A stretch of DNA of 64,000 bases from Billgrantia pellis (GCF_008297955.1 NZ_VTPY01000002.1:62001-126000), one strand, 5' to 3'. Counted from the first letter of the stretch, positions 16,959-25,835 are shown. The notes: generated by a model from the sequence alone, not told the origin. Numbers and translations: made by a program.

Positions 16959-17741
16959 TCAGGATGCGAGCGATGCCAGGAAGTCGTTGACGGCGGTCTG
17001 AAACGCGTCGGGCTGTTCGGCGTGTAGCCAATGCCCCGCTTGCTCGAGGGTGACGACTTGCGCATTCGGCAACACGTTGCGCAGTGTCGGCAGCGCTTCA
17101 TCCGGTACGTAGTGAGAACGCCCGCCGCGCAGCACCAGCGTGGGACCCTCGTAAGCGCCCTCTCCGGCCGGTGCCTGCATGATCGAATCGTAGTCGCGCT
17201 CGATCTGGTCCAACCCGATGCGCCACCTCAAGACGCCATCGTCGCCTCGCACGAGATTGGTCGCGAGAAACAGCCGCGTAGCGCGTTCGTCGACGTGCTC
17301 CGCCAGCATCTCATCCGCTTCGCGGCGATTGGTAGGGCTCCCTGCCTCGACTCGGCGCAGACCGGCGAAGACGGCATCGTGCCCGTGTCCGTAGGCCTGC
17401 GGGGCGATATCGGCCACGATCAAGGAGGCGACACGCTCGGGCGTAAATCGTGCGGCGCTGATCACGACCTTGCCGCCCATCGAGTGGCCCAGAAGGTGGG
17501 CACGCTCCACTGCCAGTCGATCCATCAACGCCAGCAGGTCCTGCGCCATTTCGCCGTAGCTCATGCCTTCGGCATGCGGCGAACGGCCATGATTGCGAAG
17601 ATCCACGGCCACTACGCGATGATGCGCCTGCCATTGCTTGACATGGGAACGCCAATTATCCGCGCTGCCCATCAGGCCGTGAATCACGAACAATGGCGTG
17701 CCTTCGCCACCCGTATCCTGGTAGTTGAGTTCGACGCTCAT
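16959..17741 (-). CDS. Alpha/beta hydrolase, YbfF-type esterase
   Basis: A 260-residue alpha/beta-fold hydrolase. Visible features are the oxyanion region FVIHGLMGSADNW, the nucleophile elbow GHSMGG (Ser87), the VVAVDLRNHGRSPH strand, and the catalytic histidine in EQAGHWLHAEQP near residue 237. E. coli YbfF is an esterase acting on acyl-CoA and small esters. The length and motifs fit that family well, but the natural substrate is not defined. It lies 25 bases after the yhhQ-like gene on the same strand with GGAG before its ATG, so it is probably co-transcribed. Confidence 0.85.
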   Translation of the reverse strand: MSVELNYQDTGGEGTPLFVIHGLMGSADNWRSHVKQWQAHHRVVAVDLRNHGRSPHAEGMSYGEMAQDLLALMDRLAVERAHLLGHSMGGKVVISAARFTPERVASLIVADIAPQAYGHGHDAVFAGLRRVEAGSPTNRREADEMLAEHVDERATRLFLATNLVRGDDGVLRWRIGLDQIERDYDSIMQAPAGEGAYEGPTLVLRGGRSHYVPDEALPTLRNVLPNAQVVTLEQAGHWLHAEQPDAFQTAVNDFLASLAS

Positions 17742-17766
17742 TTCATCTCCGCTCTCATGGGGTCGG

Positions 17767-18438
17767 TCAGGGGCGCTGCGGTGACAGGTCCTGCTGGCCG
17801 GTCAGCGCCACCATGCGGCGGCTCAGCCACGCCAGCAGCACGCCGTACAGCGGCAAGAAGAATAGCAGGCTGATGCCGAGCTTGATGATGTAATCCACTG
17901 CGGCAATTTCCACCCAATGGGCCGCCATGAAGGGATCGGGACTGCGATGAAAGGCCATGGCAAAGAAAGCCGCCGTATCGGCCAGGTTGCCCAGCACGGT
18001 CGAAACGGCGGGCGCGATCCACCACGCCTTCAGCCGACGCAGACGATCGAAGACCTGGACGTCGAGCAACTGGCCGAGCACGTAGGCCATGAAGCTCGCC
18101 AGCGCGATGCGGGCGACGAATAAGTTTCCTTCGCCCAACGCCTCCAGGCCGGCAAAGCTGCCGCGAGGGAAGGCGACCGAGACGACATAGGAGATCAGCA
18201 GCGCCGGCCACATGACACGCATGATAATGGCGCGTGCCGGCTCTTTGCCGAAGAGCCTGACGGTGAGGTCGGTGGCCAGGAAAATGAAGGGAAAGCTGAA
18301 CGCACCCCAGGTGGTATGGAAGCCGAACAGGGTGAACGGCAATTGAACCAGGTAATTGCTGGCGGCGATCACGAAGATGTGGAAGGCGACCAGAAGGACA
18401 AGGCAGCGTCGCTGCTGCGTCTCGGTGAGTACGAACAT
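17767..18438 (-). CDS. yhhQ: 7-cyano-7-deazaguanine/queuosine precursor transporter YhhQ
   Basis: A 223-residue integral membrane protein of the COG1738/VUT family, with about six hydrophobic helices. E. coli YhhQ imports the queuosine precursors preQ0 and preQ1. Family-typical text includes LVQLPFTLFGFHTTWGAFSFPFIFLATDLTVRLFGK and AYVLGQLLDVQVFDRLR. A longer frame reaches 18690, but the ATG at 18438 has AAGGA eight bases upstream and matches the family start. A TATAAT box at 18544-18549 indicates a leader of about 100 bases containing a strong hairpin. Confidence 0.88.
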   Translation of the reverse strand: MFVLTETQQRRCLVLLVAFHIFVIAASNYLVQLPFTLFGFHTTWGAFSFPFIFLATDLTVRLFGKEPARAIIMRVMWPALLISYVVSVAFPRGSFAGLEALGEGNLFVARIALASFMAYVLGQLLDVQVFDRLRRLKAWWIAPAVSTVLGNLADTAAFFAMAFHRSPDPFMAAHWVEIAAVDYIIKLGISLLFFLPLYGVLLAWLSRRMVALTGQQDLSPQRP

Positions 18439-18543
18439 GTTGAATCCTTTTTGCTCGGCCTGATCCGGTGCTCGGCCGGTGAAAAGAGGGGTGAGGGAAC
18501 CCTCGATGAGCCCCGGGTGCGGGGCACCCGAAATGCGGCGGGC

Positions 18544-18549
18544 ATTATA
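18544..18549 (-). promoter_or_regulatory. -10 box of the yhhQ-like gene with structured leader
   Basis: Read on the minus strand this is a perfect TATAAT, with no convincing -35 box. Between it and the ATG at 18438 lies a hairpin with arms CGGGTGC and GCACCCG around CCC. The leader is long enough for regulation, but I could not fit it to a known preQ1 riboswitch pattern. Confidence 0.45.
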
Positions 18550-18601
18550 CGTGCTGTACCGTGCGTGGGCCAGCCATAGCCAGTGGGGCGGGGCCGAAAC
18601 G

Positions 18602-18631
18602 ACGAACGCCGCTCTCCGGGGCGGCGTTCGT
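18602..18631. terminator. Hairpin terminator after propionyl-CoA synthetase gene
   Basis: Perfect 11-base arms ACGAACGCCGC and GCGGCGTTCGT enclose an eight-base loop, 21 bases past the stop of the minus-strand prpE-like gene. No T run follows on the minus strand. Confidence 0.65.
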
Positions 18632-18652
18632 CGTCTGGGCGGCAGGCAGCCT

Positions 18653-20563
18653 TCAGACCTGACGCGCCTCGTGTGCTGCGCCCACGTCACGCTGGATCAT
18701 GGCGTCATGGACGTCCTGCAGGCTGGCCGGGTCATCGATGGTCGAGGGGATGCCATACTCCTTGCCATCCGCAATGTTGCGCAGCAGCTTGCGCAGAATC
18801 TTGCCGGATCGGGTCTTGGGCAGGCGGCTCACCACCAACACCTGCTTGAAGCAGGCGATCGGGCCGATCCTGTCGCGTACCAGCGCGATCAACGCCTCCT
18901 CGAGTGCCACCTCATCGCCATCGAAGCCATCCTTGGGGATTACCAACCCGACCGGAACCTGTCCCTTGAGCGCATCGTGAATACCGATCACCGCGCACTC
19001 GGCAACGGCCGGATGGGCGCCGACCACCTCCTCCATTTCTCCCGTGGAGAGGCGATGGCCGGCGATATTGATGACGTCATCGGTGCGGCCCATGACGAAG
19101 AGGTATCCCTCCTCATCGAAGTAACCGCCGTCCCCGGTCAGGTAGTAACCCGGAAACGCCGCCATGTAGGCGCTATGGAAGCGCTGCGGGTCGCCCCAGA
19201 CGCCCACCAGGCAGCCGGGTGGCATCGGCTGCCGGATCACCACGCTGCCCTGCTCCATCGGCTTGGCGACCTGGCCTTCCCGGTCGAGCACCTGCACGTT
19301 GAAGCCCGGGACCGGCACTGTGGCGCTGCCGGCCTTGGTCGGCAGCGGCTCCAGTCCCTGCAAGTTGGCGGCGATCGGCCAGCCGGTCTCGGTCTGCCAC
19401 CAGTGATCGATCACCGGCACCTCGAGCAAATCGTCGAGCCAATGGAAGGTCGGCGGGTCGAGCCGCTCGCCGGCCAGGAACAGCGCCTTCAAGCATGAGA
19501 TATCGTACTGCTGCAGCCACTTGCCGTCCGGGTCCTCTTTCTTTATCGCACGGAAGGCCGTCGGTGCGGTAAAGAAGCTCTTGACCCGGTACTGGCTGAC
19601 CAATCGCCAGAAGACGCCGGCATCCGGCGTCTTGACCGGCTTGCCTTCGTAGACGACGGTGGTACAGCCACGCAGCAACGGGGCATAGACGATGTAGGAG
19701 TGCCCTACCACCCACCCGACATCGGAAGCGGAAAAGAAGACATCGCCCGGCGCCACGTCGTAGATCGCTTCCATTGAGTAGTGCAGGGCCACCGCGTAGC
19801 CGCCGGTGTCGCGAACGACGCCCTTGGGCTTGCCGGTCGTACCCGACGTATAGAGCACGTAGAGCGGATCGCTACCCTTCACCGGCACGCAATCGGCCGG
19901 CTCGGCACGGGACAACAGTGCCCGCCAGTCGTGGTCGCGCTCGCCGAATTCGATGGCCTGCTCCTCGCGCTGTAGATAAACGCAAGCGTCAGGCTTGTGT
20001 TCGCTCAGCTCGATTGCCGCATCGATATTGGGCTTGTAGGGAATGACGCGATCGATCTCCACCCCGCATGAGGCCGCCACTACCACCTTGGGCCGCGCAT
20101 CGTCGATGCGAACCGCCAGCTCATGCGGGGCGAAACCGCCAAACACCACGGAGTGCACGGCACCCAGGCGTGCGCAGGCATACATGGCGACGAGCGCCTC
20201 CGGCACCATCGGCATGTAGATGACCACCCGGTCGCCCTTTGCCACGCCCAGCCCCGCGAGCGCTCCGGCGAACCGCGCCACGTGATCGCGCAACTCCCCG
20301 AAGGTCAGCGTGCGCCGGCGGCCGGTCACGGGAGAATCCCAGTAAATGGCCGGTTGATCGCCCCGGCCCTGCTCGACGTGGTGATCCAGCGCCGCGTGGC
20401 AGATGTTCAGCTCACCGTCGACATACCAGCGCGCGTGGCCCTGTTCATCGTACTCGAGAATCTGTCTTGGAGGCATGAACCAGGGGATTCGATGGGCCTG
20501 CTCGGCCCAGAAGGCTTCCGGTTGGTTAATGGAGCGTTGGAACTCGGCCTTGTAAGTTGTCAT
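18653..20563 (-). CDS. prpE: Propionyl-CoA synthetase (acetyl-CoA synthetase-like)
   Basis: A 636-residue ANL-superfamily acyl-CoA synthetase activating propionate (or a similar short acid) with ATP and CoA. The AMP-binding core YTSGTTGKPKGV, the family-specific SASDVGWVVGHSYIVYAPL, the TGDGGYFDEEGYLFVMGRTDDVIN hinge and the catalytic lysine in KTRSGKIL near the C-terminus are all present. The start RINQP-like region (SINQPEAFWAEQA) is typical of PrpE/ACSS3 rather than Acs. I chose the ATG at 20563 (MTTYKAEFQ) over an upstream in-frame codon. It is divergent from an ArsR-type regulator. The C-terminal lysine is the kind of site Pat proteins acetylate, and a Pat homologue lies earlier in the window. 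Confidence 0.88.
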   Translation of the reverse strand: MTTYKAEFQRSINQPEAFWAEQAHRIPWFMPPRQILEYDEQGHARWYVDGELNICHAALDHHVEQGRGDQPAIYWDSPVTGRRRTLTFGELRDHVARFAGALAGLGVAKGDRVVIYMPMVPEALVAMYACARLGAVHSVVFGGFAPHELAVRIDDARPKVVVAASCGVEIDRVIPYKPNIDAAIELSEHKPDACVYLQREEQAIEFGERDHDWRALLSRAEPADCVPVKGSDPLYVLYTSGTTGKPKGVVRDTGGYAVALHYSMEAIYDVAPGDVFFSASDVGWVVGHSYIVYAPLLRGCTTVVYEGKPVKTPDAGVFWRLVSQYRVKSFFTAPTAFRAIKKEDPDGKWLQQYDISCLKALFLAGERLDPPTFHWLDDLLEVPVIDHWWQTETGWPIAANLQGLEPLPTKAGSATVPVPGFNVQVLDREGQVAKPMEQGSVVIRQPMPPGCLVGVWGDPQRFHSAYMAAFPGYYLTGDGGYFDEEGYLFVMGRTDDVINIAGHRLSTGEMEEVVGAHPAVAECAVIGIHDALKGQVPVGLVIPKDGFDGDEVALEEALIALVRDRIGPIACFKQVLVVSRLPKTRSGKILRKLLRNIADGKEYGIPSTIDDPASLQDVHDAMIQRDVGAAHEARQV

Positions 20564-20929
20564 GGTGTCTTGTCCGGCAGCAGAGAGAAGCACATTGTTG
20601 ACACTTTAGAGAAAACGGTAGGTTTTTCTCTCATACCATCGACTAAAGAACGCGAGGCAAGCGACAAGCGTCAAGAGAAAAGAGAATTATTGTTGACAAC
20701 TCTTCCATCACGCCGCGACCTACCACCGCTTCGGTTGATTCTTCGTTTGACAGCCGCCAGGTCACTATCAATGATGACTAAATCAGTAAAGCTATAACAC
20801 AAACTGGCTCTGGCGAATCGCATTGCCCGCGGCGCCTCGTCGTCTCGCGCGGCCATGGAGCGAGGTAGCCGTCGAAGCCGCCAGCTCCGCGCCGTGACAG
20901 CGGCCGGTGAGCCACACGGGGAGATCATC
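20564..20929. other. Long AT-richer divergent intergenic region
   Basis: This 366-base gap separates the prpE-like gene and an ArsR-type regulator. It holds a perfect interrupted palindrome at 20608-20631 and two direct copies of ATTGTTGACA at 20594-20603 and 20689-20698. Base composition is visibly more AT-rich than the flanking genes between about 20580 and 20800. I see no convincing coding frame in it. Confidence 0.6.
20608..20631. promoter_or_regulatory. Candidate operator upstream of prpE
   Basis: Perfect eight-base arms AGAGAAAA and TTTTCTCT with an eight-base spacer, ending 45 bases upstream of the prpE-like start. Two direct ATTGTTGACA repeats flank it at 20594 and 20689. The divergently encoded ArsR-type regulator is the obvious candidate binder, which is inference. 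Confidence 0.4.
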
Positions 20930-21250
20930 ATGAGCACCTCGCAACGCGCTGCAACCCGCCTCCTGAAGGCCGGCACACCGGCTATCGATCAGTCCACCGC
21001 CTTGTTGAAGGCCTTGGCCAACGACAATCGACTGCGCATTCTCTGTCTGCTGGACGACACCGAGCTATCGGTCACCGAACTCAACCAGCGGCTTTCGCTA
21101 AGCCAGTCGGCACTATCGCAACATTTGGCGATCCTGAGGCGCGAAGGCCTGGTCTCGACTCGGCGGGCGTCGCAGACCATCTATTATTCGCTGCAGGGAG
21201 AACAGGCCCGTCAGATGATTGAGGCGTTGGTGCGAGTGCAGGAGGCATGA
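20930..21250 (+). CDS. ArsR/SmtB-family regulator without metal-site cysteines
   Basis: A 106-residue winged-helix regulator. The recognition core is visible as LLKALANDNRLRILCLLDDTELSVTELNQRLSLSQSALSQHLAILRREGLVSTRR followed by the wing QTIYYSL. Classic ArsR metal sensors have a CxC in helix 3; here the only cysteine is in RILCLL and no metal set is apparent. It therefore may respond to something other than arsenic-type metals. The ATG at 20930 has GGGGAG upstream; a longer frame starting at 20855 is unlikely. It is divergent from prpE across a 366-base region with palindromes. Confidence 0.85.
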   Translation: MSTSQRAATRLLKAGTPAIDQSTALLKALANDNRLRILCLLDDTELSVTELNQRLSLSQSALSQHLAILRREGLVSTRRASQTIYYSLQGEQARQMIEALVRVQEA

Positions 21251-21272
21251 GGGATGGCGGCGGGCCGCCTGT

Positions 21273-22313
21273 TCACCGCTTCTCCCAACGGCTTGCGTCG
21301 AGTCTCTCGAGCAGGCGCGTTATGCCGTTTTCCACCCCGTGGCCAATGGTCTTGCCGAAGCGCTCCCCGAGCGATGGACGGGCTTCGAGGCGCACCCTCA
21401 CCACTCGGGCCTCCTCCATACGCGCCATCAGGTAAGCCTCGCTGGTTCCCAACTCGTCAATCAACCCCTTTTCCATGGCATCCTGACCGTACCAGACCTC
21501 TCCGGTGGCCACCGCCTCGATATCCAGATCCGGGCGGCGCGCCGTCACGTGTCGCTTGAACAACGCGTGAATATGTTCCAGGTCGGACTGGAACTTCTCA
21601 CGACCCTCCTCGGTGTTCTCGCCGAAGACGGTCAGGGTGCGCTTGTACTCGCCGGCGGTGAGTAGCTCGATATCGATATCGTGGCGCTTGAGCAAGCGGT
21701 GCACGTTGGGCAGTTGGGCCACCACCCCGATCGATCCCAGCACGGCGAACGGTGCGGCCCGCAGGCGATCGGCGGCACAGGCCATCAAGTAACCGCCGCT
21801 GGCGGCGACCTTGTCGACGCAGACAGTGATAGGCAAGCCGGCCTCGCGCAGGCGATCGATCTGGGCGGCACCCAGGCCGTAGGCATGCACGAGACCACCG
21901 GCGGATTCGAGGCGAATCATCACTTCATCGTCCTCCCCCGCTGCCGCAATGACGGCTGAGATCTCTTCGGCCAGGCGTCCCACGCCGGTGGCCTTGATAT
22001 CGCCTCGAAAATCCAGCACCCAGACCGTGCTGCGACTTTCATCCGGTGACTTGCGAGCGGTACGGATGAGGCGCTTGTCGTCGCGGCGGAACGCCTTGAC
22101 CAATCGCTTGCGCGCGCTGGGCTCGGTGGCGGCAAGTGCCAAGCGCCGGCGCCGGTATTCGCGCTGACGGTTCAGCTCGTCGACTCTTAGGCGCAGCCGC
22201 TCTCCCGATTCACTCCTGGCACGCGCTATCAGGGCGACGGCCGCCAGGACCAGAAGGGTGAGAATCGTGACTTGCACCGCGAAGCGCCCCAAGTCCATCA
22301 GCCATTCGTTCAC
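21273..22313 (-). CDS. sohB: Inner-membrane serine protease SohB
   Basis: A 346-residue S49-family signal-peptide-peptidase-like protease. It has an N-terminal membrane anchor (residues ~12-30), the charged SohB N-terminal segment with many Arg residues, then the protease domain from about residue 95. The Ser-Lys dyad is visible as Ser172 in KVAASGGYLMA and Lys223 in GEYKRTLTVFGENTEEG. E. coli SohB is a periplasmic-side protease that suppresses loss of HtrA. It is convergent with the ArsR-type gene, 22 bases apart. Confidence 0.92.
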   Translation of the reverse strand: MNEWLMDLGRFAVQVTILTLLVLAAVALIARARSESGERLRLRVDELNRQREYRRRRLALAATEPSARKRLVKAFRRDDKRLIRTARKSPDESRSTVWVLDFRGDIKATGVGRLAEEISAVIAAAGEDDEVMIRLESAGGLVHAYGLGAAQIDRLREAGLPITVCVDKVAASGGYLMACAADRLRAAPFAVLGSIGVVAQLPNVHRLLKRHDIDIELLTAGEYKRTLTVFGENTEEGREKFQSDLEHIHALFKRHVTARRPDLDIEAVATGEVWYGQDAMEKGLIDELGTSEAYLMARMEEARVVRVRLEARPSLGERFGKTIGHGVENGITRLLERLDASRWEKR

Positions 22314-22472
22314 GTTGTCACTCCGCTTGCTCGGATCGATGTCTCAATCCTGACCCTGCACGGCGGCAGAGACAATGGGCTTGATTGAAACAATCGTTTG
22401 AAATACTCTCTGACGATGACTCTTCGTCATCGCTTCTCCAGCCCGGAACCACCGAGAAAGGAACGCCCCGCA

Positions 22473-22784
22473 ATGTCCACCTCGACTTTCAACAAGCTGC
22501 AAGACCGCTTCGACCCCCAGGCCGCCCAAGGCATGGACGACGTCTTTCAGTTTCACTTCAGCGACAACGGCAGCCACTATCTGATTGTGAAGGACGGCAC
22601 CCTGTCGATCGAGGAGGGCGAGCACGACGATCCGTCGGTTTCGTTGTCCATGAGCAGCGATACGCTCAAGGGCATCATGAACGGGGAGATCAACGGCATG
22701 ACGGCTTTCATGACGGGCAAGCTCAAGGCGACGGGCAACGTGATGCTGGCGACCAAGCTGACGAGCCTATTCCCCAACCGCTGA
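22473..22784 (+). CDS. SCP2 sterol-carrier-like domain protein
   Basis: A 103-residue protein consisting of a single SCP2 domain: DVFQFHFSDNGSHYLIVKDGTLSIEEGEHDDPSVSLSMSSDTLKGIMNGEINGMTAFMTGKLKATGNV. SCP2 domains bind acyl-CoAs and other hydrophobic ligands; small bacterial members are common but their specific roles are mostly unknown. The frame opens at 22398, but the ATG at 22473 follows AAAGGAACG and starts close to the domain. It stands alone, convergent with nudC. Confidence 0.85.
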   Translation: MSTSTFNKLQDRFDPQAAQGMDDVFQFHFSDNGSHYLIVKDGTLSIEEGEHDDPSVSLSMSSDTLKGIMNGEINGMTAFMTGKLKATGNVMLATKLTSLFPNR

Positions 22785-22850
22785 CCGCGTTGCATCGGCA
22801 AGAGCGAACGGGCCCGCCCTTCCAAACGCAGCCCATTCGCATGCCTTGGC

Positions 22851-23627
22851 TTAACGTGCGCCGCTTGCCACCTCGGCGAGATGCGTCTCGATCAGCGCTC
22901 GCGAGATCGAGTAGAGCGGCGGTAGCTGGGGCAACTTGCCGGGCAGGAACCAGGCAGCATCGGCGATCTCGACGCCATCGATGCGGATATGCCGGCTGGC
23001 GGCTTCGGCAAAGAAGCCCAGCATCAGGGCATGCGGAAAGGGCCAGGCTTGGCTACGGAAGTAGCGCACTCGCCCTACCGCTACCCCGACCTCCTCGTGG
23101 ATTTCGCGACGCACGGCATCCTCTGCCGACTCGCCCGGCTCGATGAAGCCTGCCAACGTCGAATAACGCCCCGGCGGAAAGCGTGGGCTGCGTGCCAGCA
23201 ACATGGCATTCCCATGCGTGACCAGGGTGATGATACAAGGCGAGATACGCGGATAGTTGCGATGGCCGCAGCGCTCGCAGTGCATGGCGAATTCACTATC
23301 GAGCTTGGCCGCTGGCGCACCGCAGCGGCCGCAGTAGCGGTGGTCGCGTAGCCACGCGGCGACCTGCAGCGCGGTGGAAATCAGCGGGAACCAGGATTCC
23401 GGCAACTGTGCCAGCCAGTCACGCCCGTCCGGCCAATCCCCGTCGGCCGACTCCTCAATCGACAAGGCGACCGGCTCGTCGTGCCAATACCCTATGGGTT
23501 GGGCAGCCTCGGGCCAGGGCTGTGGCGCCTGCAAGGGCGTTCCGTCAGGGCCCGGTGCGATCCGCCCTGCCGCCAGGCGAATCAGGCGTCCCGCAGCGAC
23601 GTCATGAGGCAGTTCACGCCGCAGCAT
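22851..23627 (-). CDS. nudC: NAD(H) pyrophosphatase / RNA decapping hydrolase NudC
   Basis: A 258-residue NUDIX enzyme that cleaves NADH/NAD+ and removes NAD caps from RNA. The zinc ribbon (YCGRCGAP then HCERCGHRNYPRISP) lies in the middle, followed by the Nudix box GFIEPGESAEDAVRREIHEEVGV and the NADH-specific motif SQAWPFPHALMLGF. The usual third position of that motif is proline; here it is alanine. The start at 23627 shares one base with the dnaQ stop (TGATG), favouring it over a frame reaching 23675. It is the last gene of the yafS-rnhA-dnaQ-nudC run. Confidence 0.93.
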   Translation of the reverse strand: MLRRELPHDVAAGRLIRLAAGRIAPGPDGTPLQAPQPWPEAAQPIGYWHDEPVALSIEESADGDWPDGRDWLAQLPESWFPLISTALQVAAWLRDHRYCGRCGAPAAKLDSEFAMHCERCGHRNYPRISPCIITLVTHGNAMLLARSPRFPPGRYSTLAGFIEPGESAEDAVRREIHEEVGVAVGRVRYFRSQAWPFPHALMLGFFAEAASRHIRIDGVEIADAAWFLPGKLPQLPPLYSISRALIETHLAEVASGAR

Positions 23628-24388
23628 CAGTGAGCCGCTTCCCGCGCGCCTTCGACCACACCCAGAGCATCCCACTGACAGCTGCCTGCTGCCTGGCGAA
23701 TCTGCTCCAGCTTGGCTTGATGTGCTGCCTGTTCCGTGGCGTTGGGTCGAAGCACGCGCAGGCTGCCGGCCTTCAGCGAGAGGCGCCTGATCGAAAGACC
23801 GCTGGCCATGGCTTCGCTGCTGCTGCTCTCATCGGCATCGAGCGTGAGGGCCGTCTGGCCGCCGGTCATGGCCAGATAGACTTCCGCCAGGATCTCGGCG
23901 TCGAGCAACGCACCGTGCAGAACCCGGTGCCCATTGTCGATCTCGTAGCGTTTGCACAAGGCATCGAGGTTGTTGCGCTGTCCCGGGTGACGTTCACGCG
24001 CAAGCTGCAGCGTATCGAGGATCCGGCAATGTCCGGCTACCGGACCCAGGCGAGGCTCGCCGCGTGCCGCGAGCAGAAGCTTGAACTCATGGTCGATGAA
24101 GCCTACGTCGAACGCCGCATTGTGAATCACTAGCTCGGCCCCACGCACGAACTCCCAGAAGGCGTCGGCGACCGCGGCGAAAACCGGCTTGTCGACGAGA
24201 AATTCGTTGGTGATGCCATGCACGCCGATGGCCTCGGCTTCGACCTCGCGCTCGGGATTGATATATTGGTGGTAGGTACGTCCCGTGAAGCGTCGATTGA
24301 CGAGTTCGATGGCCCCGATTTCGATCAGCCGGTGGCCTTCGCGGGGGTCGATGCCTGTGGTTTCGGTATCCAGAACGATTTGACGCAT
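23627..24388 (-). CDS. dnaQ: DNA polymerase III epsilon subunit (3'-5' proofreading exonuclease)
   Basis: DnaQ is the proofreading subunit of the replicative polymerase core. The DEDDh exonuclease motifs are visible: Exo I LDTETTGID (Asp7, Glu9), Exo II HNAAFDVGFID, and Exo III HRVLHGALLDAEILAEVYL. The 253-residue length includes the C-terminal tail that binds the alpha subunit. It is linked to rnhA five bases upstream on the same strand. The rnhA-dnaQ neighbourhood is conserved in gammaproteobacteria, although in E. coli the two genes are divergent. Confidence 0.96.
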   Translation of the reverse strand: MRQIVLDTETTGIDPREGHRLIEIGAIELVNRRFTGRTYHQYINPEREVEAEAIGVHGITNEFLVDKPVFAAVADAFWEFVRGAELVIHNAAFDVGFIDHEFKLLLAARGEPRLGPVAGHCRILDTLQLARERHPGQRNNLDALCKRYEIDNGHRVLHGALLDAEILAEVYLAMTGGQTALTLDADESSSSEAMASGLSIRRLSLKAGSLRVLRPNATEQAAHQAKLEQIRQAAGSCQWDALGVVEGAREAAH

Positions 24389-24393
24389 TGGGT

Positions 24394-24891
24394 CTAGGAC
24401 TCAGGTTGGATGGCGAGAGACTTGCTACGGGTCCAGTGAGCGTCGATGGCAGCGTTGGCCAGTGCGTCGGCCCGCTCGTTGCCCGGGTGGCCGTTATGAC
24501 CCTTTACCCAGTGCCAATGGATGCGATGTCGCTGGGTCTCCTCATGCAACTCGCGCCACAGCTCGGCGTTCTTTACCGGTTGGCGACCGGCGGTTTTCCA
24601 GCCACGCTTCATCCAGTTATGGATCCACTCGGTGATACCGCGCCGCAGGTATTCGGAGTCGGTCCACAGCTCGATCTCGCAGGGGCGCTTGAGCGCGCGC
24701 AGCGCCATGATGGCTGCCATCAACTCCATGCGATTGTTGGTGGTATTCGCCTCGAAGCCGTTGAGCGTCTTTTCATGGCGGCCGCTCACCAGCACCGCGC
24801 CCCAGCCTCCCGGCCCCGGATTGCCGCGACAAGCGCCGTCGGTATAGATGGTGACGCCGGGAGCCGGCTTGTCGTTATCGCTATCGCTCAA
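24394..24891 (-). CDS. rnhA: Ribonuclease HI (probable TTG start)
   Basis: RNase HI degrades the RNA strand of RNA-DNA hybrids. The four acidic catalytic residues are visible in [28 protein letters not shown] and [17 protein letters not shown]. The open frame continues far upstream into the methyltransferase gene and has no ATG near the domain start. The TTG at 24891, with AGAAGGA about nine bases upstream, gives 165 residues starting [12 protein letters not shown] and overlaps the preceding gene by 11 bases. That start is an inference from spacing and expected length. Confidence 0.93.
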   Translation of the reverse strand: MSDSDNDKPAPGVTIYTDGACRGNPGPGGWGAVLVSGRHEKTLNGFEANTTNNRMELMAAIMALRALKRPCEIELWTDSEYLRRGITEWIHNWMKRGWKTAGRQPVKNAELWRELHEETQRHRIHWHWVKGHNGHPGNERADALANAAIDAHWTRSKSLAIQPES

Positions 24892-25669
24892 CTTCAGTGG
24901 TCCTTCTGGTTGGCTCTGGCGCAGAGCTGCCGATACGGATGGCGTGTCCCAGCGCACCGCCGCCCAGTGAGCCCTGCAGTCGCAGCCGAGGGCGCTGAAT
25001 CTGGGCCAGCCGGGTGCGCCGCCGTGCCTGAATGACGTAACTGTCACCGAAAGGCATGTTGTGGCGACGGCCGAGCGTTTCCAGCGTTGCATTCCCCGGC
25101 AAGCTGCCGGGAAGATGAAAGCCGCAGTAGTCTACCTGCTCGACGCGAAAATCGACAATGGCCAGCCAGTCGCTCAGTTTGGCCGGTGTGCGCCACTGAC
25201 CCCGCCATGGCAGGCGCTGCCGGCGACCCGGCGTCAGCCTGGACAGCCCCGACAAGCCGAGGGGCATCCAGCCCAGCACGATGAGACAGCCATCGTCGGC
25301 GGTGATTCTGGCCGCCTCTCGCAGAAGCCTGTGCGGATCGGCGATCACCTCCAGCAGATGATGCACGATGACCAGATGCAGGCATTCATCGGGCAGGGGG
25401 ATCGCATCCAGCGGACAGACCAGTGTGGAGGAGGTGTTCGTCAACTCCCTCGTGGGAGCCCAGCGCATGCCGTGCTGGATCGGCGACATGTCGCTCAGCG
25501 CCGGAGCCATGCCTAACTCCAGACTGTGGCCGCCATGCAGCCGCTCGCATACCGGCCCCAGGCAGGCTCGTTCAGCGCGCCAATGGGCCTGCCCGTTCTC
25601 GCTCGACCAGTAGCGCTGCCCTTCGCGATATAGCTGGGCCAATGCTACCGTCTCCTGCGAATTTGACAT
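24881..25669 (-). CDS. YafS-type SAM-dependent methyltransferase
   Basis: A 262-residue class I methyltransferase-like protein. The glycine-rich loop is unusual ([13 protein letters not shown]), and the later [38 protein letters not shown] matches motifs II-IV of the fold. Its position, divergent from gloB and directly before rnhA, is that of yafS in E. coli. No substrate is known for this family. The frame ends in a basic tail. It overlaps the probable rnhA start. Confidence 0.82.
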   Translation of the reverse strand: MSNSQETVALAQLYREGQRYWSSENGQAHWRAERACLGPVCERLHGGHSLELGMAPALSDMSPIQHGMRWAPTRELTNTSSTLVCPLDAIPLPDECLHLVIVHHLLEVIADPHRLLREAARITADDGCLIVLGWMPLGLSGLSRLTPGRRQRLPWRGQWRTPAKLSDWLAIVDFRVEQVDYCGFHLPGSLPGNATLETLGRRHNMPFGDSYVIQARRRTRLAQIQRPRLRLQGSLGGGALGHAIRIGSSAPEPTRRTTEVER

Positions 25670-25835
25670 GGCTTGCCAATACCTCCATGATCACCGGTTT
25701 TGCAGGCAACTTTCACGAACTTGGCGGCGCATGACCGTCAAGTCGATGGCTCGCGGCACTCTTCCAGCGAAGACAATGGAAAGGGCCGCGACCTGCAGCG
25801 CATCCGGTTGACGACGCAACAAGGACGGACTGCCC

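Noticed and set aside
18439..18543. preQ1 riboswitch before the yhhQ-like gene
   Set aside because: Known preQ1 class features (short hairpin with conserved loop followed by an A-rich tail) could not be matched; kept only as a structured-leader finding.
20671..20976. 101-codon minus-strand frame in the prpE/ArsR intergenic region
   Set aside because: It overlaps the start of the ArsR-type gene, is Arg-rich and lacks a ribosome-binding site.
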